Shown one piece after another: positions 23,600 through 49,139 of a stretch of DNA of 64,000 nt (the first letter of the stretch is position 1; each line of letters opens with the position of its first letter). Under the pieces are notes generated by a model. That model was given only the letters and a program-made list of their open reading frames with translations, had not been told where the DNA came from and ran no database searches. The position numbers and the translations under genes are program-made. Source of the stretch: Kryptolebias marmoratus (Eukaryota > Chordata > Actinopteri > Cyprinodontiformes > Rivulidae). Where the stretch lies: the NCBI RefSeq assembly GCF_001649575.2, contig NC_051445.1:25696469-25760468 (forward strand). Reading direction: 5' to 3'.

Positions 23600-23972
23600 A
23601 GACATATTTTTGAATGTCAATTTATTCATCCAGTAGTTCACCATACAAATCTCTGTTCAAAATACTCAGCAACCATCTCCCTGAATTTGGCTGATATTCT
23701 GAGCACTGACAGTAAAATGACATAAAACAGAGGAATGCGTTCAAATTTATGATTTCAATTTTCTATTTTGCTATTTTTTTTTTAAACAATTTTTTTTTAT
23801 TTATGATCAAGGTCTAGTCAAATCCTTCCTAGACCTGGCAAAGTCAATCGTTCTTTTTCCTTTTTTTAAGAAATAATTTATCATTTTGCGATGTTTTCAG
23901 AGTTTTAAGTTTTTCAATGTTTAAGTTTTTTTTTCTTTTTCCATCGGTGAAGCAGATTTCAAAATGCTCAAT
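23600..23972 (-). other. pabpc1: pabpc1 separate 3'UTR exon with poly(A) signal
   Basis: It starts after acceptor TTTTGTCTTACAG. It shares word order with the mammalian PABPC1 3'UTR as I recall it: tgcttcacc, cttaaacattgaaaaactta, gccaggtctag, gcattcct and gctcagaat. AATAAA on the minus strand corresponds to tttatt at 23621-23626, and cleavage would fall near 23600. Confidence 0.75.
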
Positions 23973-24077
23973 CTGTAAGACAAAACCAAAACAAAAGACC
24001 ATCAGTGTTTATGCTGTAGTAATCAGAGTATTTGTTCAGTAACTGTTCTAAATAAGCAACCCTCCTGCACACAAACC

Positions 24078-29600
<5,523 letters not shown>

Positions 29601-29797
29601 TTCCCACAGTCAGATAAAATTAAACATTAACAAGGAGAGGCTTGTTTTCGTTAAACTCTTAGTGATTTATAGGAATGGTAGTTCCAGCACACATTTAGGG
29701 TTACACTGATCAGGAGGAGGAGTCATATTTTAGAATTTGTTCAGGATTCCTGACACTAAAATCCTGTTTTTTATTCAAGTTGTTTTATTTCTGTATA

Positions 29798-30790
29798 AGA
29801 TAGGATAAGATCAGAACTTTATTCATCCCGCAGGAAATTGTTGTGCCAGGGTTACAGTACAAAGGAACATGCACGAGGAATCACTCAAGATATAAAAATA
29901 ACATAGTATATACAAATAACTGAGAGATATAAAAAAATAATTAAAGGTGCAAAACTGGCAAGGTAAACATTAGTGTTTATTGTAGTGCAGGATTATTTTT
30001 TATTGTCCTGTGTGTTGTAAGGGGAGGAGTGGAAAAGTTTGATAGCCACAGGCAGGAAGGACTTCCAGTGGAGCACCTTGGTGTTCTCAGACCTACGACT
30101 AAAAGTGCTGCAAGAGGAGTCCATTGTGACACACAGAGACCGTGACTCGTTGTTCAGGATCTGGAACAGTTTCCTCAGCATCCTCTGCCAGAGACTGCAG
30201 CTCCACTCCCAGAACAGAGCCAGCTCTCCTGATGAGCTTATCGAGCCTGTTGGCATCAGCTGTCTTCACCCTGCTGCCCCAGCACATCACAGTGAAGAAG
30301 ATGACGCTGGAGACAACTGGGTGGTAAAACACCTGCAGCATGGTCCTGCAGACGTTAAAAGACCTGAGTCTCCTCAGAAGAAAAAGGGGAGTTTAAGTTT
30401 ATTGCCTAAGTGGACCCCCGGGTACTTGTAGCGGTCCACAATGTCCACCTCAGTACCCTTGACGTTAATAGGGTTGGAGGGGTGGTATTCTTCTTTCTGT
30501 AGTCTACCTGCAACTCTTTAGTTTTTCCTGTGTTGAGTTGCAAGTGGTTCTGTATACCCCACTCCACAAAGCTGTCCACCACACCTTTGTATTCAGCTTC
30601 CTGGACACCAGTGATGCAGCCCAAAATGGCAGTCATTCGAGAACTTCTGCAGATGGCAGGATTGTGCATTGTACCTGAAGTCCAAGGTGTAGAATGTGAA
30701 CAGATAGGGTGAGAAGACCGTCCCCTGAGGAGCCCCTGTGCTGCTCGATATGAGGGTCAAGGGTTACTTAATTTGCTTGTGTGTGTGCTA
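29798..30790 (-). mobile_element. L2/Rex-like LINE, broken 3' part
   Basis: Minus-strand frames give LQLNTGKTKELQVDYRKKN, then MLQVFYHPVVSSVIFFTVMC and ANRLDKLIRRAGSVLGVELQ, then WKSFLPVAIKLFHSSPYNTQ. This is the correct order for the end of an L2-type reverse transcriptase, but in different frames. The 3' tail tttattcatcccgcaggaaa at the left end is family-typical. Confidence 0.8.
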
Positions 30791-31546
30791 TAAAGTTTAA
30801 ACCAGATGTTTACATACACTGCATAAAAAGACATATAACCATATTTTCTCACTGCCTGACAATAAATCCGAATGGATTTTTCCTGTTTTAGGTCACTTAA
30901 GATGCCCAAAATTATGCCTTTTTGCTAAATTCCTGAATATGAGAGAAACATAAATTGTTTTACTACTTTCCTCAAGGTCAGGCATTTACATACACTAAGA
31001 TTACTGTGCCTTTGAACAATTTGGAAAAGCCCTGATAATGATGCCATGGCTTTGGGCAGTTTTGATTGGTTACCTGACAACATCTGGTTAACTGGAGGCA
31101 CACCTCAAACTCACTGATTCTATGTAGGTCATCATGGGGGAAAAAAAATATAAATAAATCAGTATGACATCAGGGAGATAATTGTCGACCTCCACAACTT
31201 TGGTTCAACAATGGGAACAATTTCCAGATGTCTGAAAATTCATCTGTTCGAACAATTAAACACAAGTATAAACTGGTACCATACAGCTCAAGAAGGAGAT
31301 GAGTTTTGGGTTCTGAGATGAACATGTTTCAGTGCCAAATGTGCATTTCAACCCCAAAACAAAAGCAACAGAGCTTATCAGAGAGTCATTATCCACAGGG
31401 AAACCAGTCCTGTACCAACATAGGCTGAAAGACCACTGAGAGAGGAAAAAGACATTACTCTAAAAGTAACATAAAACAGCCAGATTACTGCTTTCAAGCG
31501 CACACAGGGACAACGATTTTAATGTTTAGAGACATGTCCTGTAGTC

Positions 31547-33880
31547 TGTCCATCTATCCATCCAATATCTGTTGCTTGTTTTGGAGTTGGGTTGCGGGGA
31601 AAGCAGTTTCAGCAGGGAAGTCCAGACATTTCTTTCCACAGTCACCTCTTCCAGCTCTTCTGGGAGAACTCCAAAGTGTTCCCAGGCCAAATAAGAGACA
31701 TGGTCCCTCCATAGTATCCTGGGTCTTCCCCTGGGTCTCCTCCCAGTTGGACATGCCTGAAACACCTCCCTAGTGAAGCGTCCAGGGAGCATCCTTACCA
31801 GATGCTCAAACCACCTCAACTGGCTACTCCCAATGTGGAGGAGCAGCGGCTCTACTCCGAGTCCCCTGTGAATAACCAAACTTCTCACCATATTTCTAAG
31901 ACAGTGCCCAGATACCCTGCAAAGAAAACTTATTTTGAGCACCCGTATCCACTATTTTACTCTTTCAGTCACTACCCAAAGTCCATGACCACAGGTGAGA
32001 GTAGGAAGACCAACTAGTAAACAGACAGATTTGCCTTGCAGCTCAACTCCCTCTTCACCACGATGGGCCGGTACAGAGTATGCAAAACTGTGGAAGCTGC
32101 ACCGATCCGACTGTCTATCTCATGCTCCATTCTTCCCCCACTTGTGAACAAGCTCCCAAGATACTTAAACTCCTCCACTCGAGGCACCATCTCATTCCCA
32201 ACTCAAACAGAGCAACTGAAGACCACGGTCTCAGATTTGGAGGTGCTGATTTTCATCCCAGTTGCTCCACACTCCGCTGCAAACCATTCCAGTGAGAGCT
32301 GGAGATCACAACATGATGGACCACATCAGGACCACATCATCTGCAAATAGCAGAAAAGGAATTCTGAAACCACCAATCTGAACCCCTTCTGCCCCCTGGT
32401 TGCTCAAAAAAATTCTGTCCATAACAGTTATGAGCAGAATTGGTGACAACGAGCAGCCTTGGCGAAGTCCAACACTAACCCTGAAGAGGTCCGAGTTACT
32501 GCGAACCAGAGTCTCACACCGTTTGTATAACTGACCCCCAATACCATACTCACAGAGTACCCACCACAGGGTACAGCTAGGAACACTGTCAAATGTCTTC
32601 TCCAAGTCTACAAAACACATGTAGACTGGTTGGGCACTGGTTCCTCTTAACAATCCTAGTAAGGGTCCAGTGTTCCACAGCCAGGACAGAACCCACTTTG
32701 TTCCTCCTGAATCTGATGTTCAACTATCAACCAGACTTTCTTCTCCAGCACATCTGAATAGACCTTACCAGGGAGGCTGAGGAGTGTGATTCCCCTGTAA
32801 CTGGAACACACCCTCCAGTCCCCCGTCTTAAAAAGGGGAACCACCACCCCAGTCTGCCAATCCAGTGGCACTGCCCCACGGGATGTTGCAAAGGCATATC
32901 AACCAAGACAGCACAGCAACATTCAGAGCCTTAAGGAACTCAGGACAGATCTTATCCATCCCCAGAGCCCTTCCCTTTCTACCCCGGCGACCTTTGCCCC
33001 AGTTATGAACAGACCCACTCCAAAGTCCCTAGAATCAGCTTCATTCATGGAAGACATGTTAGTGGGATTGAAAAGGTCCTTGAAGTATTCCTTCCATCAC
33101 CCAATGTAGACGTCAACAGCACCCGACTCAACTATACACAGTGTTGGTAAACTGCTGCTTCCCACGCCTCAGCTGACTAATTGTTTGCCAGAATCTTCTC
33201 AGAGCCAATGGACAGTCTCTATCCAAGGCTTTACTGAACTTCTCTCACACTCCAGACTTTGCCTCAGGAACAGCCACGGCTGCAGCCCTCTTGACCTGCC
33301 AGTACCCCTCAACTGCCTCTGGAATCCTACCAGCTAACAAGACCTAATAGGACACCTTCAGCTTGACAGCCTCCCTCACCCACAGAGGCGGAGGCTGTCA
33401 AGTCCGGTATGCCAGACTACCGGACTGTCATACGGGACTACCCGTGGAGGTGATGTTGCACTCGGTCCTGTAGTCACGCAGCGCTCCAGTTTTGCAGCGC
33501 CACGATGCCTCAAACACCTTCTTTACCTCTCCTCCCCTCCAGTCAGGCAGATCTGCTCAGCACGCAGCCGCATAGTGGACCTGTAAACACAGACCGGCTC
33601 ATTCAGGCTGAGCCCAACCGGGCCACATAGGTAGAGGCCCAATCACTAGACACTTGCTAACAAGCCCCTCCCCCTGGCCTGGCTTCAAGGTGAGGCCCCA
33701 GAAACCCACATCTGGGCAGGGGGACATCGAGCCCCTTGTTTTTGTCTGTTCAGACAAGTGTTTTGAACTGCTCTTTGTCTGGCCTGTCACCTAGGACCAA
33801 TCTGCCTTGGGAGACTCTACTGGGGGCAATTGACTGCATAGCATAGCTCTCCGGAGAGCCATGCTATGCATAGATCATTC
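31547..33880 (-). mobile_element. Teleost LINE inserted into the Tc1 element
   Basis: On the minus strand the 5' part begins near 33880 and the 3' tail is the (CCAT)n run at 31549-31563. Reverse-transcriptase pieces are readable: DWQTGVVVPLFKTGDWRVCS and YRGITLLSLPGKVYS; GLRQGCSLSPILL and the catalytic FADDVVL; and near the C-terminus GRRPRGRPRILWRDHVS. Several frameshifts and stops interrupt it. It is the same family as 15418-16100 and 60771-61445. Confidence 0.85.
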
Positions 33881-34098
33881 AGGTTCACAAATTTACATTT
33901 TGAGGAAAAAGGGGAAAGTTTACCACTCTGAGAACACCATCCCAACTGTGAAGGACGGAGATGGCAGCATCATGGTGTGGAGGTGTTTTGCTGCAGGTGG
34001 GACTGGTGCTCTTTACAGAATAAATTACATCATGAGGAAAGATGTATAAAGATGATGTATGCCAGATTAGTTACAAAATGCATCAATGACAACAAAGT

Positions 34099-34790
34099 CA
34101 GTGGCCTGCCCCCAATACTCGCACTGTCACCCTCGTGTCCTTCAAATTAATTTTCATGTTGAAGTGCGTAGTGTGTCCCAATTCTCCGGAGTGGTCTTTA
34201 GCCCCGCCCCCTTTGTGTACTACATCATCCCTTCGGCTAAGCCCGCATCCAGGCGGACTTCTGTGAAGTATTTACCCACAATTCATTGCTGCATGTGACA
34301 TTTTGATTATTTTTATTAAATTATCTTTATTGATAATGAAAGGGTTTTGAATTAAAAGGCGGAAATACGGCAGTGGTGACAGAGCAAGCTGCATCTGTCA
34401 CAAAAAAAGCCGTTTTTAAATGTAAAATATTGAAATTATTGTTTCACTCTGTTGTTCATGTGTGAATACCATCAAACTTTTCTCTGTATTCAACAAGTTG
34501 TAACAAAACATATTTGAACAGCCAAATATCTCCTGCAATGACTTTGGAAAGCAAAAATACCTAAACTGACAGTTCAATTTTGAAATTGAACTGGCACCTT
34601 CTTAAAATACCAAAACAGCGACTGGTCCCACCATGTTGGATGTCACAGTTATGACACAGAGGCACGAGACGATGATGTAACCCATACTGTCCCAATTCTC
34701 CAATGTCTGCATGCTTCTGTGCACTTTGACTGAGTACACACTTCATAGAGGGTCGTAGGGTGGAGTGCGAGGATTGGGACCGGGCCACTG
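34099..34790. mobile_element. hAT-like MITE inserted into the Tc1 element
   Basis: A 692-bp segment whose left end CAGTGGCCTGCCCCCAATAC and right-end complement CAGTGGCCCGGTCCCAATCC are inverted copies (about 23 of the first 28 bases agree). It interrupts transposase sequence between acaacaaagtca and tcaatccc. No clear 8-bp duplication is visible, probably because of a deletion or decay. Confidence 0.6.
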
Positions 34791-35151
34791 TTTTCAATCC
34801 CATAAAAATGTTGTGAGCAGAGCTGAAAAGGGGTGCGTGAGCAAACCTGATTCAGTTACACCAGTTCTGTCAGGAGGAATGGGACAAAACTCCAGCAACA
34901 GCTGTGAGAAGCTTGTGGAAGGAAACCCACGTTTGACCGAAGTCAGACAATTTAAAGGCGATGATACCAATTATTAAGAAATGGATGTAAACCTCTGGCT
35001 TTGAAAAAAGCCATAATGCATTTTTAAAAAACTTAATTATTTGGGCATTTAGCAAAATTAAATCATTTTAGGAATTCTGACCTAAAGCAAGACAGAAAAA
35101 AAAATGGTTATATCTTTTCATGGTGCATCTAAACATCTGGTTTCAGCTGTA

Positions 35152-35600
35152 AATGCTGAAATGTTTGCAACTTGAAATTCACAAGTTTAACTCTAAAGCA
35201 TTTACAGCTTTTTCCATCAAGTTTTACAAAATTAACTTTGGTTTTGAAGACTTAATCTGTTTGAGGAAAAGTTCAAGCCCACAAAAACTGAGAATTTATT
35301 TTTGTCCAGAAGCGTCGTTTCCTGCAATACATAGTTTGTCATTCATTATGCATCACGCTGGCAACGGAAAGGCCCAGAAAGAAAATCAAAGCAAAGGGAA
35401 ATGAAAAAAAAAAAGAATCAAATGGTCATAATTGAACTTCATTACTTCGACAGAGAGGACTGTGTGAGCCTCCTCAGCCTCCACATTGGTGACTCATTCA
35501 TGGTCAAACGTGACTGAAATAAAGTTAGTAAAAGAAGTATTAGATTCTGTTATTGTTAATAGCTGACCGCTGAGGTGTATCACTTAAAAAAAAGACAAGC
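35152..35600. other. Short intergenic stretch before the ywhaz 3' end
   Basis: Nothing recognisable; AT-rich single-copy-looking sequence. Confidence 0.5.
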
Positions 35601-35604
35601 TGAA

Positions 35605-36570
35605 TGCTTTTTGTTTGTTTTTTATTCCACTAACATGACATTACACATTTCCCCCAGATAACAGTTATGCTCAAGTGTTCAGTATGAAAACTCCAAAAGG
35701 CAAAGCTAACAAACCCAACAACCGTCCCTTCTTCTCCACAAACTACCCCTTACCAACAGTTTAGACAAGTACGGAAAGAAAAAATAAAGACAAAACCTCA
35801 TTTGAAAAGCAGTAGTTATAGAAAAGGTTTTTTTTTTTGTTTTCTTACTGCGGTGCTCATACAAAACAGCAACGATACAAGCTTGTTTGCTCTTGTTTTT
35901 CAGTTTTTCTAGACCTACTAATAGACATGTCGATGTAAAAAAAGCAGCCCCCCAGCAAATGATTTTTAAAAAATGAACACAAACATTGAAAGTTGAACAT
36001 CTGACAGTAAATGGAATGTAACCTGTATAAAATCTTGCCTTTTATCTCCAGCATTCCCCATTACACCACCATTGTGTTTGTCTGTTGTGATTCGTCTTCC
36101 TTTGGGTGAAGCGCTAGCTGCTGCCCTGTCAGGTGTGCCGAGCCAGCTTCTGTTTCGGAGCAACCTGGATCTAAAGGTGAGGTCACTCAAAACATGATTC
36201 GCTAAAATGCAAATATGGTCTGCTGTCTGAATTTCGAAACTCAACGTGCTGCACGTTTCATGAGATTAAAAAACTTGTGCTTGCACCTTTTAGAATATTT
36301 CTCCACCTCAGGAAAAAAACAAAAAGGTTAGCAGCTAAGCATCATACCCCAAAGTACACTAAGCCTTCCCCTCACACTGTAAAAACCTCCTCTCCCCCAC
36401 CCCATTCCCCCCACTGGTACTACAGAACAAATAGTAAACCCAAAGTAGTGAGATGAGTCGAGATCTAAACAGAAAAACAATGGCTAGAATCTGATGTTGA
36501 CGATGAGGTGGATGAAGTGTCAATCACGATGAAGGTGATCCTGGATGATGGCAGGCAGACAGGAGGCAGC
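35605..36570 (-). other. ywhaz: ywhaz 3'UTR and poly(A) signal
   Basis: It runs from the stop codon to a minus-strand AATAAA (tttatt at 35621-35626). Apart from that signal no domain or repeat is recognisable. Confidence 0.6.
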
Positions 36571-44096
<7,526 letters not shown>

Positions 44097-44239
44097 GGCT
44101 GCTCACTGCGGGACGACAAACAGAGAGAGAAAGAATTAGGGGCCTCGCACTCCTCCAAGGAATGTATATCACCCGCCACATTTGATCCCACGCGGGACTA
44201 TGCAACCCCACAAAACGTGTAAGCACTCAAGAACATGTT

Positions 44240-44975
44240 GAAGAGGACTCTCAACTACTACCACACCAAAATTAGGACTGAGTTACAGCCATTTTGGTGT
44301 TGGGTAATGTAGATTAGTTGTGGCAACCATCTTGAATTGGGTTTACTTCCTGAGTCACACTGAAATGGTTCATAAGATATTGTTCTAACAGACAGGGTTG
44401 ACTAACACTTGATGACAAAGTTGAGCAATGTGTGTTGGAGATGATGCTCAGCTACTAGCACACCAAACTTTATCCCAATATCTGTAAAATTGACTGAGTT
44501 GTAGCCATTTTTGTGCTTCCTAAGGTCAATTGGTTGTGGCGGCCATCTTGAATTGGTTTGACTCAAAAGGTGCACACCCAGTAATTACTTTCGGGGAGTT
44601 TTGGGGATCAGGAGATATTTTGCTAACACACACAGCTGTCTCCAACAGTCAACAGCGAAGTTTTAACGACAGATCTCGTGCAGGGAGTTGGCGCTCGGAG
44701 CACGTGTTGCGAGTGACTCTCAGCTACCGCCACACCAGGTTTTACATCCACATCTGTAAAATCAGCTGGCTTATAGCCATTTCTGCGACTGCTAGGGTCG
44801 CTTTTTTGTGGCAGCCATCTTGAACGGGGTCAACTCCAAAACGCCTGAAGGCAGCTGAAGGCGTACATCCAAGGACCACTCCCCGGAGCGCTTCCTTACA
44901 ACGCAGCCCCTGGTTTACGAGGTATTTTGCTAACAGACAGACAAACGAAGGGAATTCTCATGAGATTAATTGTTT
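44240..44975 (+). repeat. Modular hairpin-tailed repeat, three tandem modules
   Basis: Three consecutive modules each contain ctac-accacacca, tgtaaaat-ga-tgag, gccatcttgaa and gatattttgctaaca. They lie in the ywhaz 5' intron, only ~140 bp upstream of the coding exon. Confidence 0.8.
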
Positions 44976-45322
44976 TAACCAGGATCACAGTTTATATATC
45001 CAACATTCAGAGATACAGGAAAAAAATAGCAAGTGTTAAAAATGAAATGAGCTGTAAATGGTTTGTGCCAGCCTCCACTGTAATGGTTGTTTTCCCCACA
45101 GTGAGGTCCAACATGCATCAGGAAGGTGTTTTTGAGCGGTCATGTTCCTGTTAAAGGGAGGGGCAGGTGTTAAATACCTCAGAACTGGAACTGTTTAAAC
45201 ACGAACAGGAGACCTGCTGCATACTTGTGGCGAACACGAATCAAGGCAGGGGGAGTGGGACGCTTTGATAACCCAACTAAAAGCACATTCTTATTGTTTT
45301 TTTTTTGTTGTTTTTCTTAAAA

Positions 45323-45347
45323 ACACACACACACACACACACACACA
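45323..45347. repeat. (AC)n microsatellite
   Basis: About 12 AC units. Confidence 0.95.
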
Positions 45348-45389
45348 AAGTAACCATTTGCTGAAAGTGCGGCGGGAGGGAAACGCTAC

Positions 45390-45685
45390 CTGGCCTTGAC
45401 GCCTGCAGCTCTCTCACTCACCACACCCATCCCCGTACCTGAGGCTTCTGTCGAACAACCGGAAACTGAAGCTCGAACGCGGCTAAAGCCTTCACTAAGT
45501 ACCGGGGTTTTACTGACACATAATAAACTTCGAAGAGCTAACCGTGGGGACCGCCCAGAGCACGGTTCTGCTTCGGAACACGGTCCCCCAACACGGTTTG
45601 AAGCATCTGCTACATACCGAGCGCCCCTCGTGACCTGTCTCCAGACTGTGGCGCCAACTACTTCCTGAAACAGAAGCTCTCCCAA
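45390..45685 (-). promoter_or_regulatory. ywhaz: Possible alternative ywhaz first exon
   Basis: A second GC-richer block ends in a plausible donor, GGCCAG|GTAGCG at 45390/45389. Mammalian YWHAZ has several alternative noncoding first exons. The frame shows no conserved protein, so it would be noncoding. Confidence 0.3.
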
Positions 45686-46406
45686 GTTATGAAACCATTA
45701 CAAGCGCGAAGTAACGGGGATGTTACTTTTTACTCATACTGTGCGACTTCAAAATAAAAAAAATAAAAATCCCCAAAATAGGTGTTTATTATGTATAGCG
45801 ACTTATTTGAAAGAAAAGTACGTTTTGGCAAAGCTGTTTTTTTCCCCTTCAATGCTCAGTCAGTCAAATTATAGGTGGCCGGAAAACTTATAAACTATCG
45901 TGTCATAAATGTTACTATGCCTGTGTGTAGCATTATGATAAAATGTGTATGCTCACAGAATATGTAAAATACAGTAATGTTAACGATTTTTTTATTCTTC
46001 TTAACTAGAACACATTTTCTTCAAACTAAAATACCATGTCGAGTTAACAACAGGCACACCGACTAATATCTAGCTTTTACTTGAAATTAAAAGCTTTACA
46101 GTTTGTCACCCGTATAGTATGAGCTTTGACCCACTCTACACACCCTGACACGCCTTCTCTTCCCCGTTTAGCGTTTCGTTTAGAAACCAGGAATTAGACA
46201 CATCCCGAACTGTAACATTAGCTAAGCTGGCCATTGTTCTGTAGTTTGGTGAGCGCCGCCGCTACACGCAGCCCTGCTGGCACCCGTGGACAGGGAGGTT
46301 CTACTATCCTGAGCTTTTTTTTTTTTTTTTTTTTGACGGTAAACCAGCTAAATTACGCTAACTCAAAAACAAAAGAGCGCAGCCTTTCAAAAACCCATTT
46401 TCCTAC

Positions 46407-46560
46407 CTGAGTTCTGGCAGATGTCGGCGTACCAATGTACAGCTGAATCTCTCTGCCCGTTCGAATGAATGCAGTCAACGGCGTTTCCTCCCAATCGCAC
46501 CGGTCCAACAAACGGCCGGAGCAGCGCCGGAGTAAAGGAGGGCTGACGTCAAACGTTACC
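46407..46560 (-). promoter_or_regulatory. ywhaz: Inferred ywhaz noncoding first exon and promoter
   Basis: A GC-rich segment ending in donor AACTCAG|GTAGG at 46407/46406 on the minus strand. A perfect CRE-like TGACGTCA lies at 46544-46551, upstream. It would splice to the acceptor at 44105. The start site is inferred. Confidence 0.55.
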
Positions 46561-47489
46561 GTGGCAACCGAAACGCAAGGCACCGTGGGAACTGTAGTTT
46601 GTTTCGACGATACTTCCTTTGTTTGACAAACGGCTAAATGCCAGTCTTTTGTCATTACCCCAGGTTTGTTTTTTTCCCCCCAATTTATATTTGATAATGA
46701 AGCCTAAGTTTTGCTGATGCTGGTCTTATTTTAAATCAGTTCTATAAGTAAATATAGAAGCCAACTGAGATATTTTCAAAACCACAAATGTCACCCATGA
46801 TGTAGGAACTGTAGCACCAATTACTGTACTAAGATATTACAGAACCAAGCTCATCACGTAGAAGTGTAATTAGTCTCTAACAGTATCTTGCTGACATTGA
46901 CGTTGGAGAAGCTATTAGACTGAGATGCAGAGGGCACTGTAAACTAGAACACAAGACACAGCTACAGTAGGCTATATCTATCTAGCCTAATAGAAACGAC
47001 TATTTTTGCACTCTGGTTGGTTTCCAGTGGGAGAAAGTGAAGCTATTTTTGCCTTGTCACATGGTTTCCCCTTAGGCCAAGATTTCAAGCTTGTAACCCA
47101 TTTCAAAGGCAGATCAGATAACGTTGGCTGTGGTGCACTGGCAAAGGAGTTAAAGGAGAAAATAAAACGTGCATTTATTTTCAAGTAGGAAGTATTCTAA
47201 CAGCAGAGGAGGGGAAAAAAGAGTTAAAGTATATAAACCGGTTAGGTGAGTTTTCCCTTAGTCCAGCTACTAGAATGCATACGCTCAACGAAACACATCG
47301 CCTCCAAGCTTCTGTATGTCAGAACAATAGTTCAGTCTCAACAAGCTAAGACTCTGTCTGCAGTAGGTTTCAGTCAAAAACAAAGTATATATAAACTGAC
47401 TTGGGTTATCATTCATAGGATTGCTGAAAGAAAATATAAACTTTATTTATAAATAACATTCAAAGCAATTTAGAGTTGACATTAAAAGG

Positions 47490-47875
47490 ACCAGCGTTCC
47501 TTGAAGGAATACATATTGCCTGCTGCCTTTCATGTCTGTTTTAAACTAAAATCGTCTTGTGCTGAGAAGGAAGTTTTGGTCAAACCTTTAAAATGACACC
47601 ATCTCGTGTTAATATTTTGAACTCTTGCATGATCTGCTAGCTCTTCAAATATGTGTTGTGATTCTCAGCTGCTACCACGTCACACATGAACTCAATATTC
47701 GTAAAACTGATTGAGTTGTAGCCATTTTGTTCATTGGCTGAGGTGGCCAAGTCGAATTGGGTTGACTCTGAAAGTTAACCAGCTGCTGGACGTACATCCA
47801 ATAATTGCTTTCTGAAAGTTTCATTAAAAGCGTTCGTGGGAGACTAGATCCTGAAACAAAGGCGGGTTGTTATTT
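47490..47875 (+). repeat. Modular hairpin-tailed repeat, head plus one module
   Basis: Head phrases cagcgttccttgaaggaata and gttttggtcaaacc, then a module with ctgctaccacgtcacac and gtacatccaataattgcttt. The tail is degenerate (aaaggcgggttgttat). Confidence 0.7.
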
Positions 47876-48164
47876 CTGAGCTCTGGAAAAGTTACTCATT
47901 TCTGATTAGGTGCATCACCCAGAGATCTTCCCAAAACAGGAAAATTCACAACTCATTTGTGCTGCTGGGAAATCTGAGGTGACTTACGGAAAGCCCTGGT
48001 GTTTGTCCAATTCTGTTGACATAAATAGACCACTTTGCCAAACTCATTTATTGCCACGTTACATGTGAAGAAAGCTATTGACAAGTGGTCAATTTGAGAG
48101 CTGAATGATTTTAATGAAATTTGCTGTAAAAGCTGAAACAAAGATGGTCAAGGTAAAACAGGCA

Positions 48165-48560
48165 AAACTCTAGCTGTTAGCTAAAAGAAGCACAACACTA
48201 GCTAAAAAGACCTAAACACTAAATAAAACCAATAAAGCAAAACACTAGCTAAAAGTAGCAAAACACTAGCTAAAAGTTAAATTCAGTAAAAAGTTAGCAA
48301 TGAGCTAAAAGTAGCAAAACAGGATCTACAAGCTAAAAAGCAAACAACTAGCTCAAAGTAGCAACATGCTAACTAAAAGTAACAAAAGACTAGCAAAAAG
48401 CTGAGGTAGCAAAAGGTTATATAAAAGTATGAAAAAGCTAAAAGCATCAAAAAGCTAGCTAAAAGCTAAATGTGGCAAAAAGCTAGCAAGAATGTAGCTG
48501 AAAGCAGCAGAACCTTTTTTGCTTTTTAGCTTTTGTTGCTAAAAAGCAACAAAAGAAAAC
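48165..48560 (+). repeat. Degenerate minisatellite, unit about GCTAAAAGTAGCAAAACACTA
   Basis: The ~20-bp unit is repeated about 15-18 times with substitutions and length drift. The same unit recurs in grhl2 introns in both orientations. Confidence 0.75.
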
Positions 48561-49139
48561 AAAAGTTTTGAAAGAACCAAATAAATGTTGCAATGTTCAA
48601 TGTTTTTGAAGCATGAACAGTTAAAATAGCACAAAGTATAAGTAGTTAGATTGTTAAAGCAGACAGAAAAAGAATCAGGAAAACAAGAGTGTGAATCAGC
48701 ATTCACACTGTAAATGAATTCATAAGACAGTCTAATCTGAATCTACCCTTCAGCTCTTTTCCCAACTCTGAATATCTGTTGGGGAGAGTGATTGCATAAC
48801 TGGTAGCATTTGTGTTGAGCATGAACCAAACCCGTGTAAAGGCATGTTCACGAAACCTGTTGGCCCAGTTCTTCTGACCCCACTGTTTACACAGTTAGTG
48901 AATGAGCTCCGGGTTTCTTCTCCAGTAAAGAGTGTGACGGGTTATTCATGCGAGTGGAGCACAAGCTGTCTGCTTCACACCGACGTGGGGCTGGAGACAA
49001 CACCAACACAAAAACACAAAGCAGAACATCGTGAACCGCATATAATCACTACTCAAACTCTTCAGCTTCGGTACTTTACATCAGCTTTAAGTAAAACGTT
49101 GGCCTTTTGAAACACAGGCCTTCAGCGACCTGAGGAGGG

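Larger units (their letters stand above)
19791..23600. other. Intergenic region between rnf19a promoter and pabpc1 3' end
   Basis: No coding exon recognised. It holds a DNA-transposon-type repeat (20017-20290), modular-repeat copies (20703-20880, 21950-22213), a tandem array (21390-21775) and a Tc1-like element (22400-23525). The stretch 20900-21380 shows nothing recognisable. Confidence 0.6.
30791..35151 (+). mobile_element. Tc1-type transposon (IR/DR ends, TA duplication), split by two insertions
   Basis: The ends are flanked by TA at 30791-30792 and 35150-35151. The left end and the complement of the right end share AAACCAGATGTTTA and ATATAACCAT. Inner direct-repeat copies (catttacatacactaag, aggtttacatcca) give the IR/DR arrangement of Sleeping-Beauty-like elements. 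Transposase-gene remnants lie at 31145-31546, 33888-34098 (gatggcagcatcatggtg, ttttgctgcaggtgggactg) and 34791-34980 (ttacaccagttctgtc, agaagcttgtggaagg). Removing the LINE and MITE leaves ~1.3 kb, near the usual Tc1 length. It is a pseudogene; no intact ORF remains. Confidence 0.85.

Noticed and set aside
47006..47188. Plus-strand 60-codon ORF ending in KELKEKIKRAFIFK
   Set aside because: Looks protein-like at the end but has no recognisable family, no splice context and a poor start.
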